NCBI GenBank assembly: GCA_964352375.1
Contig: CAYGSA010000003.1
Coordinates: 1 to 64,000, forward strand
DNA from: UBA1672 sp964352375
Lineage (GTDB): Bacteria > Pseudomonadota > Alphaproteobacteria > Micavibrionales > Micavibrionaceae
Length of the DNA: 64,000 nt
Direction of reading: 5' to 3'
Shown: positions 24,591 through 34,021 of the stretch, one piece after another
Position numbering within the stretch: position 1 is the first letter of the stretch
Layout: each line of letters opens with the position of its first letter
Notes under the pieces: model-generated
Databases searched by the model: none
What the model was told of the DNA's origin: nothing
Seen by the model: only the letters and a program-made list of their open reading frames with translations
Program-made: the position numbers and the translations under genes

Positions 24591-25446
24591 GCTTCTTCGC
24601 CTCACGCTCAAGCTTGTTTTGAAGCAGCGCCATGATTTCAGCCGCAGTTTCTTCGATGGATCGCTTCGTGACATCAATCACAGGCCAGTGATGATCACTG
24701 AACAGGCGGCGCGCCTTTCGCACTTCATCTTCAATTTTCTCTTCATCTAAATATAAATTACCAGAAAACGGCACGTTATTTTCATCCGCCTGCAAACGCG
24801 AGTGACGAAGCTGCTTAAGGCGGGACGGCGCAGTCGTGAGCCCAACATAAAGCGGCTTTTTAAGCTGAAAATACTCATCTGGCACATCAACGCCTGGCAC
24901 AAGTGGAATATTCGCGGCCTTGATCCCGCGCCGCGCCAAAAAGACACTTGTTGGTGTCTTCGATGTTCGCGATACGCCAACAAGCACAACATCAGCCTGT
25001 TTTATGCCCTCTAATGACCGCCCATCATCAAAACGCATCGCAAAATCAATCGCCGAAACGCGCTTATAATAGGCATCATCCATAGTGTGCTGAAGGCCCG
25101 GAACGCCAACCGCATGAATGCCCAAATAAGAGGATAAACTGCGAATAATTGGGTCAAGTACAGGCACGCAAGGTACGCCAAGATGCTCACAATGTTCTGT
25201 AAGACGTTGACGCATATCACTGTTAACAAAGGTAAAAATCACTGGGCCTGGATTATCGGTTATGCGTTTAATCACACGCTCCAATTGGCGCTCTGTACGC
25301 ACCAGCGGCCAGAATTTTTGTGTAGGATCAATCCCCGCAAATTGCGCAAGAACAGCACGCGACAAACCTAAGAGAGTTGTCCCTGTCGCATCAGAAACAA
25401 GATGAACAGTAAATTTCTTTTTCTCGTGCTTTTCGTCGCGGCTCAC
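24571..25446 (-). CDS. ppsR: pyruvate, phosphate dikinase/PEP synthase regulatory kinase-pyrophosphorylase
   Basis: A 291-residue DUF299 enzyme that switches PEP synthase or PPDK activity by phosphorylation. The N-terminus VHLVSDATGTTLLGLSRAV and the P-loop VGVSRTSKTPTSVFLA near residue 152 are diagnostic, as is the NIPLVPGVDVP segment. The C-terminus is Lys-rich. It is the first gene of ppsR-maf-aroE and starts 6 bases after the secB stop, so all may be one transcript. In Caulobacter this gene lies next to the origin. Confidence 0.95.
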   Translation of the reverse strand: MSRDEKHEKKKFTVHLVSDATGTTLLGLSRAVLAQFAGIDPTQKFWPLVRTERQLERVIKRITDNPGPVIFTFVNSDMRQRLTEHCEHLGVPCVPVLDPIIRSLSSYLGIHAVGVPGLQHTMDDAYYKRVSAIDFAMRFDDGRSLEGIKQADVVLVGVSRTSKTPTSVFLARRGIKAANIPLVPGVDVPDEYFQLKKPLYVGLTTAPSRLKQLRHSRLQADENNVPFSGNLYLDEEKIEDEVRKARRLFSDHHWPVIDVTKRSIEETAAEIMALLQNKLEREAKKHAKKDS

Positions 25447-25452
25447 AGAATT

Positions 25453-25974
25453 CTAATTCACACTGCCTTCGCCTTCGCCCTGCGCCGCCGCAATTTCATC
25501 TTTGAAACGATCCATATAAAGCGCCTCAAAATCAACTGGGTTGAGCAAAAGCGGCGGATAACCGCCTTGAGACGTCAAGGTCGCTAAAATCTGGCGCGCA
25601 AAAGGAAACGCTAAACGCGGAATTTCGATCAAAAGCAACGGATGGTGCTGCTCTTCGGGAACAACGTCACCAACAGAAACTGTAATCCCATAGATCACTT
25701 CCGCGATAAACAAAGCCTTACCTTCATGGGATGCCGTTGCAGAAAGCGTCAGCGCTACTTCATAAAGATTATCAATCTCTTTATCGTCCAAATCCCGTGC
25801 ATCCATAGAGATATTAACATTCATCTCAGGGTTCGTCGCCGCAGCGCGCAAAGACATAGGCGCTTCTGGGTTTTCAAACGAAATATCGCGCACATATTGT
25901 GCATGGACAGTAACAGGGAGTGCAGATTGCGCCTCGCCCATAACTTCTTTAGGAGTATTTTCTTCTTTGGCCAT
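25453..25974 (-). CDS. secB: protein-export chaperone SecB
   Basis: A 173-residue cytosolic tetrameric chaperone that hands unfolded preproteins to SecA. It contains VHAQYVRDISFENP, the conserved IEIPRLAFPFAR with the ATLTSQGGYPPLLLNPVDF ending, and an acidic C-terminus. The ATG at 25974 (MAKEENTPK) follows AGAAGGAAT; an earlier in-frame ATG is not supported. The Sec-dependent envelope proteins of the secretion locus would use this route. Confidence 0.96.
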   Translation of the reverse strand: MAKEENTPKEVMGEAQSALPVTVHAQYVRDISFENPEAPMSLRAAATNPEMNVNISMDARDLDDKEIDNLYEVALTLSATASHEGKALFIAEVIYGITVSVGDVVPEEQHHPLLLIEIPRLAFPFARQILATLTSQGGYPPLLLNPVDFEALYMDRFKDEIAAAQGEGEGSVN

Positions 25975-26027
25975 AATAAAATTCCTTCTTTTATACCTTA
26001 AGGTGTTACCTGAAAATGCGAGCAATC

Positions 26028-26501
26028 TCAACCCTTATCGCGCGTATCATCAATCGTTTCATATTCAACATCAATCACATGGGGGTCGTCCGGCTTGTGA
26101 TAACCCTTATGATCATGAAATTCCGTATAATGCGCATTAAATCCTCCTATTGAAAAATGTGCAGACTTCTTAATTTTTTCACGCAAAAAATCACGAACTT
26201 TAGGAACTAACAACGCAAAGCCGATTGCATCTGTAATAAAGCCTGGTGTAATCAGCGTCGCCCCCGCCGCCACAATACATAAACCATCAAATAAATCCTT
26301 AGATGGAATTTCTCCTTTATTAAGAGATTGCTGTGCATTCATCATCGTCTGAATACCTTGATATTTTACCAAAAACCCACCTAATATCGCCGTTCCAAGC
26401 GCAATCAACAAAGACGTCCCCAAGCCAATAACGTCGCTCATCTTTATAAAAACGAAAATTTCAGCCAAGGGGATCAAAACAAAAAGTATGAAAAACGGCA
26501 C
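26028..26501 (-). CDS. fxsA: FxsA-family membrane protein
   Basis: A 157-residue inner-membrane protein with about three hydrophobic spans (MPFFILFVLIPLAEIFVFI; SLLIALGTAILGGFLV; GLCIVAAGATLITPGFITD), the signature of FxsA, a suppressor of phage F exclusion. A hydrophilic His-rich C-terminus (FHDHKGYHKPDDPH) follows. Function in the cell is unclear. Located upstream of secB in the same direction and divergent from tim44, the usual alphaproteobacterial arrangement. Confidence 0.9.
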   Translation of the reverse strand: MPFFILFVLIPLAEIFVFIKMSDVIGLGTSLLIALGTAILGGFLVKYQGIQTMMNAQQSLNKGEIPSKDLFDGLCIVAAGATLITPGFITDAIGFALLVPKVRDFLREKIKKSAHFSIGGFNAHYTEFHDHKGYHKPDDPHVIDVEYETIDDTRDKG

Positions 26502-26602
26502 GCTTCAAGGCTCCTGCTATCGAAAACAATCGAAAAACTATGGTAATATTTGTTTATAGCTTGTATTGTCTCAAACAGTCAAACGGATAAGGATTAAAGA
26601 CA

Positions 26603-27328
26603 GTGAGTGCAGAATTAATGGTATATGCGTTGGTCGCAGCAGGGCTGATCTTTTGGCTTCGCTCAATTTTGGGAACACGCAGCCAAGACGAAGCAGACCG
26701 TCCCGCTCCGCGCTTAGAGTTAGGGGAAGATGGAAAAGTGATCAACTTAGACGCCCCTGATTCAGAAAAAGGAATGGACAATCTCGCCTTAATTGAAGAA
26801 TTAGCAGGAACGCCAAAAGGCAATATGGCAATCGCTGGCCCCGCTACAGTTGTTGGTCTGATTGAGATCGCCAAAGCTGATCGAGATTTCGACGTCTATA
26901 AATTCCTCCAAGCGACGCAAGATGCATTTGTGTATGTCGTTGAATCTTTTGCCGAAGGCGACCGCGACACACTCGAAGACCTGCTCGGCGCCGACGTATT
27001 CGAAGCCTTTGACGGCGCAATTACGGCGCGTGAAAAAGCGGACGAAACCATGCAAACAGAAATTCGGTCAATTCAAAAATCAGAAATCACCGAAGCGCGC
27101 CTTGATGGCAAAAATGCACTTGTCACGGTTCGTTTTCTCGCTGAAGAAATGTCAGTCACCAAAGATGATGACCAAAACGTCATCGCAGGCCATCCTGATA
27201 AAACCACCACAATGCGCGATCTCTGGACATTCTCGCGCAACATAAAATCCCGCGACCCACGCTGGCTCGTCGTTGAAACCCGCGAAGACGGCGTAAATGA
27301 CAACGAAAGCATCCCGAATACGCATTAA
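26603..27328 (+). CDS. Tim44/TimA-like membrane-anchored protein
   Basis: A 241-residue protein with an N-terminal membrane span (LMVYALVAAGLIFWLRSIL) and a C-terminal Tim44-like domain (about 95-230) ending in DLWTFSRNIKSRDPRWLVVET, the family's most conserved stretch. It is the bacterial counterpart of the mitochondrial import motor anchor Tim44; its bacterial role is not settled. The start is GTG at 26603 with GGATTAAAG before it. mltA follows directly with no gap, so the pair is coupled. Confidence 0.92.
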   Translation: MSAELMVYALVAAGLIFWLRSILGTRSQDEADRPAPRLELGEDGKVINLDAPDSEKGMDNLALIEELAGTPKGNMAIAGPATVVGLIEIAKADRDFDVYKFLQATQDAFVYVVESFAEGDRDTLEDLLGADVFEAFDGAITAREKADETMQTEIRSIQKSEITEARLDGKNALVTVRFLAEEMSVTKDDDQNVIAGHPDKTTTMRDLWTFSRNIKSRDPRWLVVETREDGVNDNESIPNTH

Positions 27329-28477
27329 ATGAAAAAACATCTTCTTCTTTTTTGTTTCATTCTGTCATCTTGCGGCGAGGACGCTCCCCCGCCTGCTGAA
27401 GAAGCAAAGCCCGACAAGCTCATCTTAAAATCGGCAAGCTTTGACGATCTCCCAGGTTGGGGAGAAGATGATTTCCCCGGAATTGCCCAAGCGCTAAATC
27501 GCTCTTGCACACGCATACACAAAAACGCCCCCGAGAAGAAATTCGGCGCACTTGAGGCCGCAGGAACCTTTGGTGATTGGCAGAAAATCTGTAAAAAATT
27601 TGAAAATACGAACGAAGAAAACCTAAAACCCTTCTTTGAGGCCAACTTCATACCGCACGCAGTCTTTAATAATGAACAGCAAGAGGGTCTATTTACTGGA
27701 TATTACGAGGCATCACTAAAAGGATCGCGTAAAAAAACAGATCGATACACCATCCCGCTCTATAAACGTCCTGACGATTTGGTGATGGTGCATTTAGGGC
27801 AATTCCGCGAAGACCTTAAAGGCGTACGTATCGCAGGGCGCGTCAAAAGCGGAACGCTAAAACCGTATGAAACACGTGAAAACATCGTGAATGGTGATTG
27901 GCCACATAACGACGAAGTGCTCGTCTGGGTCGATAGCGCCGTCGACGCCTTTTTCGTGCAGATTCAAGGATCTGGGATTATTACCTTAGAAGATGGTTCA
28001 ACCCTGCGCATCGGTTACGCAGGCCAAAACGGGTATCCCTATCATGCAATCGGGCGTACGCTTATTGACATGGACGCGATTGAAAAAGAAAATATTTCGA
28101 TGCAATCCATCCGCGCTTGGCTTGAAGCTTTCCCAGAAAAAGCAGACGAAATTATGAACACAAATAAATCATATGTGTTTTTCCGAGAGCTTATAGGCGA
28201 AGGCCCGCTCGGCGGCGAAGGTGTGCCGCTCACGCCAAAACGCTCAATCGCAATCGACCGCACGCTCATATCCTATGGCCTGCCGCTCTGGGTAGACCTA
28301 GATCATCCGCAGGAAGGCGCAGGCAATATACAACGCCTCATGATCGCCCAAGACACAGGTGGCGCGATTCAGGGCCCTGTGCGCGGTGATTTTTTCTGGG
28401 GTTACGGAAAAAAGGCCGAAGATATGGCTGGAATCATGAAATCCAAAGGGCGGTATTGGGCGCTTTTACCAAAATAA
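27329..28477 (+). CDS. mltA: membrane-bound lytic murein transglycosylase A
   Basis: A 382-residue lipoprotein. The lipobox FILSSC gives a lipid-anchored Cys near residue 15. The MltA domain (GLFTGYYEASLKGS, VWVDSAVDAFFVQIQGSG, YAGQNGYPY) is followed by the C-terminal 3D domain with its catalytic Asp triad (WVDLDHP, IAQDTGGAI, GDFFWGYG). It cleaves peptidoglycan glycan strands at the outer membrane. Convergent with the aldo-keto reductase. Confidence 0.95.
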   Translation: MKKHLLLFCFILSSCGEDAPPPAEEAKPDKLILKSASFDDLPGWGEDDFPGIAQALNRSCTRIHKNAPEKKFGALEAAGTFGDWQKICKKFENTNEENLKPFFEANFIPHAVFNNEQQEGLFTGYYEASLKGSRKKTDRYTIPLYKRPDDLVMVHLGQFREDLKGVRIAGRVKSGTLKPYETRENIVNGDWPHNDEVLVWVDSAVDAFFVQIQGSGIITLEDGSTLRIGYAGQNGYPYHAIGRTLIDMDAIEKENISMQSIRAWLEAFPEKADEIMNTNKSYVFFRELIGEGPLGGEGVPLTPKRSIAIDRTLISYGLPLWVDLDHPQEGAGNIQRLMIAQDTGGAIQGPVRGDFFWGYGKKAEDMAGIMKSKGRYWALLPK

Positions 28478-28493
28478 ATAAAGAGACGCTAGA

Positions 28494-29531
28494 TCAATAA
28501 GGCACAGGATAATCACGTGTAACTGCGGCAATATCCTTCATGCATTCATCTGAAAGCGTTACACCAACCGAGCTAATAGCGGTTTTGAGCTGCCCCATGC
28601 TGGTCGCGCCAATGATATTCGCCGTCAAAAACGGGCGTGAATTCACAAACGCCAAAGCCATTTGGCACACATCCAGCCCATGCCTTTCCGCCACCTTTAT
28701 ATAATCCGCGACCGCTTTATGTGCATTCTCGGTATCACGCGCCACAGTGCGCTCTTCAATACTCCAGCGTGATCCAGCGGGGCGCGCACCGTTCGCATAT
28801 TTCCCGCTGAGCAAGCCCGTCGCAAGGGGTGACCAAGCCAGTAAACCGCAATCTTCCGTGACCGCCACCTCATGCAAATCGGTATCAAACAAACGGCAGA
28901 GTAAACTATACTCATTCTGGATCGAAGCCATACGCGGCAAGCCGTATTTCTCGGCAAGATTAAGCCATTTCATCGTGCCCCACGATGTCTCATTCGATAG
29001 CCCGACATGTCGTATCTTGCCCTGAGCAACAAGTTCAGAGAGTGACTCCAATATCGAAATCATATCAGCCTCGACTTTGTCCAGGTCAAAATCGGGACTA
29101 TACGCCCAGTGCTGTCCAAAATGATAAGAGCCTCGGTTAGGCCAATGCAGCTGATAAAGATCGATATAATCAGTCTGCAAACGCCTCAAAGACTCCTCAA
29201 CGGCAAGCGAAAGAGAGTGTTTGGTGTAAGGCTTACCATCACGAATCCAGGGCAAACCAGGCCCAACAACCTTACTCGCCAGAACAACGTTGTCACGGTT
29301 GCCCGTTTTCGCAAACCACGTGCCGATAATCTCCTCAGTGCGGCCATATGTGTCCGCACGCGGTGGCACGGCATAAAGCTCGGCGGTATCGAAGAAATTC
29401 ACCCCCTGATCAAGCGCATAATCCATCTGCGCATGGCCATCTGCCTCGCTATTCTGCTCTCCCCACGTCATTGTGCCAAGGCAAATTAAACTCACCTCTA
29501 CACCCGTGCGTCCAAGTTGATTATAACGCAT
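28494..29531 (-). CDS. aldo-keto reductase (Tas-like)
   Basis: A 345-residue NADPH-dependent oxidoreductase with an (alpha/beta)8 barrel. MRYNQLGRTGVEVSLICLGTMTWGEQ is typical of the Tas/YajO-like branch; the tetrad is Asp and Tyr in FFDTAELYAVP, Lys in VLASKV and His in LYQLHWPNRG. The substrate is unknown. It separates the origin-side housekeeping block from the secretion locus and starts directly against the end of the next gene (stop at 29532). Confidence 0.92.
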   Translation of the reverse strand: MRYNQLGRTGVEVSLICLGTMTWGEQNSEADGHAQMDYALDQGVNFFDTAELYAVPPRADTYGRTEEIIGTWFAKTGNRDNVVLASKVVGPGLPWIRDGKPYTKHSLSLAVEESLRRLQTDYIDLYQLHWPNRGSYHFGQHWAYSPDFDLDKVEADMISILESLSELVAQGKIRHVGLSNETSWGTMKWLNLAEKYGLPRMASIQNEYSLLCRLFDTDLHEVAVTEDCGLLAWSPLATGLLSGKYANGARPAGSRWSIEERTVARDTENAHKAVADYIKVAERHGLDVCQMALAFVNSRPFLTANIIGATSMGQLKTAISSVGVTLSDECMKDIAAVTRDYPVPY

Positions 29532-30122
29532 CTATGGCCCTTTATATTTGTCAGAATTGAGTCTGACTTTTCTGTAAAGATCAAAATCAAAGTGCAACGC
29601 ACCGAGGCTGTCGGGGAGCGCAGCAGGATAATTCATAATAAGTGGTTTTTCTTCAAAAAGAATAAGCGCATTGCTTAGATATGCTATTTGAGAAGCATCC
29701 ATATTAACTTTATTCAGTTTGATTTCAGATATTTTCAAACGGCCTGTCTCAGGATCCTTACCCAAATTACAAATAAACGGCTCCATACGATATTCTCCAA
29801 AAGCATCTGTATGGGAATACCAAAGACGCAAACCCTTATCATTGCGCAGAATATCAACCTCAGAAACATAAATACTATTCGGATAGGGCACAACAAGCTC
29901 AAGGAAAGTACGACAAATCCCATACTCTGCCGAGCTTTTAAACGGCTTGAACAACCACCAAAAACCACACAGAAAGAAAAGAACAAAAACTCCAATCACA
30001 GAGAGCTTGATGTTTCTCTTTTTTTTCAGGCGCCGTTGTTCTTTGAGCTTATCAGCAAGTGTGAATTCAGGCTTTTCATTCTCAATTACGGTTTGCTTCA
30101 AAATTTCTTGTTCTTGATCCAT
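29532..30122 (-). CDS. single-span membrane protein downstream of dotO, unrecognised
   Basis: A 196-residue protein: a charged cytosolic N-terminus (KLKEQRRLKKKRN), one membrane span (LSVIGVFVLFFLCGFWWLF near residues 42-60) and a periplasmic domain of about 130 residues with two cysteines. I do not recognise the family. The ATG at 30122 overlaps the dotO stop by 13 bases, so it is coupled to it, and its position matches that of traV in IncI plasmids. A component of the secretion apparatus is inferred from coupling only. Confidence 0.65.
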   Translation of the reverse strand: MDQEQEILKQTVIENEKPEFTLADKLKEQRRLKKKRNIKLSVIGVFVLFFLCGFWWLFKPFKSSAEYGICRTFLELVVPYPNSIYVSEVDILRNDKGLRLWYSHTDAFGEYRMEPFICNLGKDPETGRLKISEIKLNKVNMDASQIAYLSNALILFEEKPLIMNYPAALPDSLGALHFDFDLYRKVRLNSDKYKGP

Positions 30123-30133
30123 CGTGCTCGCAA

Positions 30134-33100
30134 TCAATTCAATGAAAGTTTGATACGTTTTCTGTTCTCTGTATCTTGGCTTTTCTTACTTTCCTCAACC
30201 ATTTCATCAACAATGGCCGTAATAACAGTACTAATCATAGCCTGCCGAGTGTCGCCCCCAGCTTCGCTATTCGCAAGAACGCGGCGTCTGATCTCATTAC
30301 GCGCACTGCCACCAGGATAGGAAGCCGCAAGCATCTGACGTGCTCTTGTTGCACCCAAAAGCGCATAAAGACGATTGCGAATAGAAACATCTTCGGTAGA
30401 GGTGGAGAAGGCCCAAAGCTCAATCGGGCCGAGCGTATTATAAATATGCTGCTCATATCGACCAGACGTCGTACCAATAACAATAAGGGCAGGCGCACCA
30501 ATTGATTTAGGCCCCGTCAGCTTGTAACGCATAACATGCTGCGCCGTATTTGAAAGACCAAAGCGCGCGACAACCTCTTGAACGGCTTTATCAGAAATAG
30601 CCGTTCCCAAAATCCACACACCTGTCGCCAAATCGACCATATCTTTATCAAAATCATCAATCAGCTGGGAGGTAAGAACAATCTGAACACCGCGCTTACG
30701 TCCCTCACGAACATCACGAATGACCTGAGCGCGCACGGAGTTTGATCGGCTCGTTCTATGGAATTCGTCGAAATTCAGGCGTTTTGCCGTCTCGGAAACT
30801 TCCTGCAAGCGCACAGCATGGTACTCACGGAATTTTTCAGGAATATTTTGCAATGAATCCGCACTTGTCCACCAAGAACGCACAAGGGCATGACGTGCGA
30901 GCATGTACATGATAGATGTCTGACGATCAGCGGCCTCATCGCCTTGCGGTGCAACATCCATAAGGTCAAGCGAACATAAACGCGCATCTGCAATATCAAA
31001 TTGTGTCACAGACGACAGGATTGGGTATTCACGAATAGCAGACGTAACCATCCTCTCAAAAGCGCTAATAACGTTCTCTGCGCTGAGGCCAATTGAAGTT
31101 TCCTCAAGGAGAGAGCGAATTTGCGGTTTTCGCGAAGCCGTAATCGCATCATTAAGCGTCGGAACAGCGTGACGCTGCGCAATATTAGCAAGGTGTGGCT
31201 GATCAATTTCGAATAATTTATCAACAATATCCCACCAAAAAGGATCAGACGGAAGGTGAATATTATATTTTGTGATCGCCGCATCAATCTCCATTTCAAG
31301 GCGGGGGAGATAAGGGCGCGCCTCAGCGTTCGCAGCAGCGTCATCACGCCAGCGATACATCTCATCAACAACAAGGCCACAAAGCTGCTGCATCCCGTCA
31401 TAGGGCTTATCATACCCCGGAGGCGTGGTTAAAAGCGTAAGAAGCTCAGCCAAAAAGCTCCGCTCATCTGGTAAAGGATAACGACAGCCAAGCTGCGTAT
31501 CAAAGGGATTAATTGCATACTGGTGCGCCATTTGTAGCCGATAATAGCAGGCCTCATGCTGACGGCTCAAAGGCAATGCCTCTTTAATAAGCGAAATCAA
31601 TCCAGAGGATGATGGCCCAATATCAATGACAGCAATATAAGGAAGCTTACTCAAGCCGGGCGTAACGGCAGTTCCAAAGTTAAGCGTATTCAAAAGAACA
31701 GACTTACCGCCTCCTGGCTGCGCAAAAATAAGATCAAACCAAGTGGTTGTCAGGTTCGTCCCTGTTTGGTAAGGCCATATCTTGCCATCAGGTGTTCTAA
31801 AAATCATAGCACCTTGCTCAAACGGGCTGGAAGGGCGCTGCCACGGGAGCATACGCATCACCTCGACCATCGGCGCAATTCCTGATGGCGCAGTACCTGC
31901 ACAGTGAATCCCCATAGCTGAAGACATCACACAATCAAGGGGGTCACCAGAATATTCACTAATCTGACAATAGCCCCAACTCTCGAAAGATTGCAAAACC
32001 ACAGAGAGACGATCAAGAATTTGGTCTTTTTCGTCAATTCTGCACCACGTCGCAATCGAAATTCTGATTCGCACAACAGGTTCTTTGCGAGAGAGCGCTG
32101 CAAGGTTTTCCAAGGAGTACTTGATTGATTTGTTACCAGAATTCGTCGGCCCCATAATCGTAGCCGCGAAAGTCTTAAACGCAACGGCCGCTGCGCCCCC
32201 ACCCTCAATAAGAAAAGAAATTCTAAACGGGATATCGGCCTCGACTAGCCTGTTGAGGAGAACAGGGAAGGGCGTCGAATCCATAGGTCCAAGTGTCATA
32301 TCCGCGCCAGCCCAAAGTAAATTACCAATACGGACAACAGATTTCCCTAAAACTTTAGCATCCCCAGCCGTAATTTGCGCAGGCAAGTTAGGCCAAAGTA
32401 TATCTGACATATCAACCGAGCTTTGTGGCGCACGCGGCGGGATAGGGTCGCCAGGCAAACATGGGCGCCAATCATCATTCGCATGATCAGGAAAAAGATT
32501 ATTCCGAACGGCCTTAAGGGCATCATGGACTTCAAGCATACCGCACTCAATGCCAAGCTCATCGAAAGCAGCCATCATGGCATTACAAAAACTGCCGTGA
32601 CGGGTTCTTAACGGCTCTAACACGCCAAAGGGAAATTGGGAGCCTGCCGCAGGAAACCAGTTTTTACCTTCCTCTTTGACGACCTCACCAGCACGTTTCA
32701 CTTCATTTTTTGAGAGCGCAGAGGGCCGTGTCCAGAGAACAAAATACTGTTCTTCATGTGTCAAAAACCTCTGAAGGTGATTAACTTTTTCATCAAACAA
32801 ATCCTCTAGGTCAATACCAATTTGCTGCGCAGTTCTACGGCTTGGGCTAATTTGCGCCTCAAGCGTTTGTCGAATGCGTCCAGGGTCACGAACAAAATAA
32901 ACCTGCATAGCATGCCCGATCCGATCAAAACGTGCGCCAAGTTTAATATTAGCCGAAGCGACGATATTTTCGTATTCTTCATCCCCGATGATTTGCTTAC
33001 TACCCTCAACGCGCACATAAGAAACAAGCGAACCGTCTGCCGCAACAATCACAGTCTTACTGTCCATTGTCTCTAAACGGATAAAAGATGAGACAGAAAG

Positions 33101-33148
33101 CCGCAGGGCTTTTTGAAAAGGCGCTAATATTTTATCTGTTAATTTCAT
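30134..33148 (-). CDS. dotO: type IVB secretion ATPase DotO/IcmB (TraU-like)
   Basis: A 1004-residue VirB4-class ATPase that powers T4BSS assembly and substrate transfer at the cytoplasmic face. The N-terminal half lacks enzymatic motifs; Walker A FAQPGGGKSVLLN is near residue 479 and the arginine/sensor segments RDVREGRKRGVQIVLTSQL come later. The match to DotO/TraU includes the N-terminal FIRLETMDSKTVIVAADGS. Length agrees with the family. Last recognised core gene of the minus-strand locus, read after icmJ. Confidence 0.93.
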   Translation of the reverse strand: MKLTDKILAPFQKALRLSVSSFIRLETMDSKTVIVAADGSLVSYVRVEGSKQIIGDEEYENIVASANIKLGARFDRIGHAMQVYFVRDPGRIRQTLEAQISPSRRTAQQIGIDLEDLFDEKVNHLQRFLTHEEQYFVLWTRPSALSKNEVKRAGEVVKEEGKNWFPAAGSQFPFGVLEPLRTRHGSFCNAMMAAFDELGIECGMLEVHDALKAVRNNLFPDHANDDWRPCLPGDPIPPRAPQSSVDMSDILWPNLPAQITAGDAKVLGKSVVRIGNLLWAGADMTLGPMDSTPFPVLLNRLVEADIPFRISFLIEGGGAAAVAFKTFAATIMGPTNSGNKSIKYSLENLAALSRKEPVVRIRISIATWCRIDEKDQILDRLSVVLQSFESWGYCQISEYSGDPLDCVMSSAMGIHCAGTAPSGIAPMVEVMRMLPWQRPSSPFEQGAMIFRTPDGKIWPYQTGTNLTTTWFDLIFAQPGGGKSVLLNTLNFGTAVTPGLSKLPYIAVIDIGPSSSGLISLIKEALPLSRQHEACYYRLQMAHQYAINPFDTQLGCRYPLPDERSFLAELLTLLTTPPGYDKPYDGMQQLCGLVVDEMYRWRDDAAANAEARPYLPRLEMEIDAAITKYNIHLPSDPFWWDIVDKLFEIDQPHLANIAQRHAVPTLNDAITASRKPQIRSLLEETSIGLSAENVISAFERMVTSAIREYPILSSVTQFDIADARLCSLDLMDVAPQGDEAADRQTSIMYMLARHALVRSWWTSADSLQNIPEKFREYHAVRLQEVSETAKRLNFDEFHRTSRSNSVRAQVIRDVREGRKRGVQIVLTSQLIDDFDKDMVDLATGVWILGTAISDKAVQEVVARFGLSNTAQHVMRYKLTGPKSIGAPALIVIGTTSGRYEQHIYNTLGPIELWAFSTSTEDVSIRNRLYALLGATRARQMLAASYPGGSARNEIRRRVLANSEAGGDTRQAMISTVITAIVDEMVEESKKSQDTENRKRIKLSLN

Positions 33149-33290
33149 GGATTAAGTATGCGTTCTTTTGTAGATGATTTTAAAAAAACTTTACAGCATA
33201 TTCACAGCGATTTACAGAGGAATTAAAACAATCTTTTGAGAGAAAGTCTGCAGGCAGGTCGCGCGAACCAACAAGACGTTGAGAACACCA

Positions 33291-34007
33291 TTAAGCCGCA
33301 GTTTGTATAGAGTGATAGACGTCAAACCACTTCTGCGGAACTTTGCCTCCAAAAGGCCCGTCTTTTGAACGCCAGTAAGCAAGAATTTGAGGAAATTGAT
33401 TAAACTCAAGGTCAGCTTCCTTTATAATACGGCGGTCTAATGGAAAGAGACGGACTCCCTCAATCTTACTTTCTCGATTTTCATAATGGGAGTTAGTGAG
33501 ATAATCTTTTAAAACCGTCGCTAAAATATAGGGATCATCTGTCCCGATACGGCTTCGTAAAACTTCACGACGTTGCATCAGCGCATCAAGAGAGCGGCGC
33601 GCAGCGTCAGAGATAGGTCCTTGAGAAATACGGGCAACATAGATAGCACGAGCGATATGATGAAGATCGGCCTGATCAATTTCTGGTATCCATAAAAGAA
33701 CCCCAGATTTCATGATATGAATGCGATCAAGATTAAAACATTGATGACAAAAAATGCAAACACACTTCATATTCTCTTCAGAGAAATCAGTCTGATCGCC
33801 GTTTAAGAATAGAACTTCTTGATATTTCTTGGCCTGAAAGCCGCAGCATTGACATGTATCATTGTCACGCGCCAGAATTTTTTGCTTCATTTCCTTTGTC
33901 AGGATATGCGAAGAAGCAGAGCCAGATGAACTGGCTCCGCTCTTTGTTTCGTTAACTTTCGAAGATGATCTTGAAAGTCCGAGTGATATGGGTATAAATC
34001 CCGTCAC
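33291..34007 (-). CDS. icmJ: type IVB secretion protein IcmJ/DotN (TraT-like)
   Basis: A 238-residue cytosolic protein of the DotL coupling subcomplex in Legionella. The zinc site is formed by CQCC in DNDTCQCCGFQAKKYQ (near residue 51) and CIFCHQCFNLDR (near 83), an HNH-like ribbon, followed by the helical WIPEIDQADLHHIARAIYVA segment typical of DotN. The N-terminal 35 residues are Ser/Gly-rich. The start appears to be GTG at 34007, 15 bases after the icmD stop. IcmO/DotL, its usual partner, is not in the window. Confidence 0.88.
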   Translation of the reverse strand: MTGFIPISLGLSRSSSKVNETKSGASSSGSASSHILTKEMKQKILARDNDTCQCCGFQAKKYQEVLFLNGDQTDFSEENMKCVCIFCHQCFNLDRIHIMKSGVLLWIPEIDQADLHHIARAIYVARISQGPISDAARRSLDALMQRREVLRSRIGTDDPYILATVLKDYLTNSHYENRESKIEGVRLFPLDRRIIKEADLEFNQFPQILAYWRSKDGPFGGKVPQKWFDVYHSIQTAA

Positions 34008-34021
34008 TACGCTTATGTCTA

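Noticed and set aside
32085..32486. Plus-strand frames opposite dotO
   Set aside because: Antisense shadows of a long certain gene; no protein-like features.
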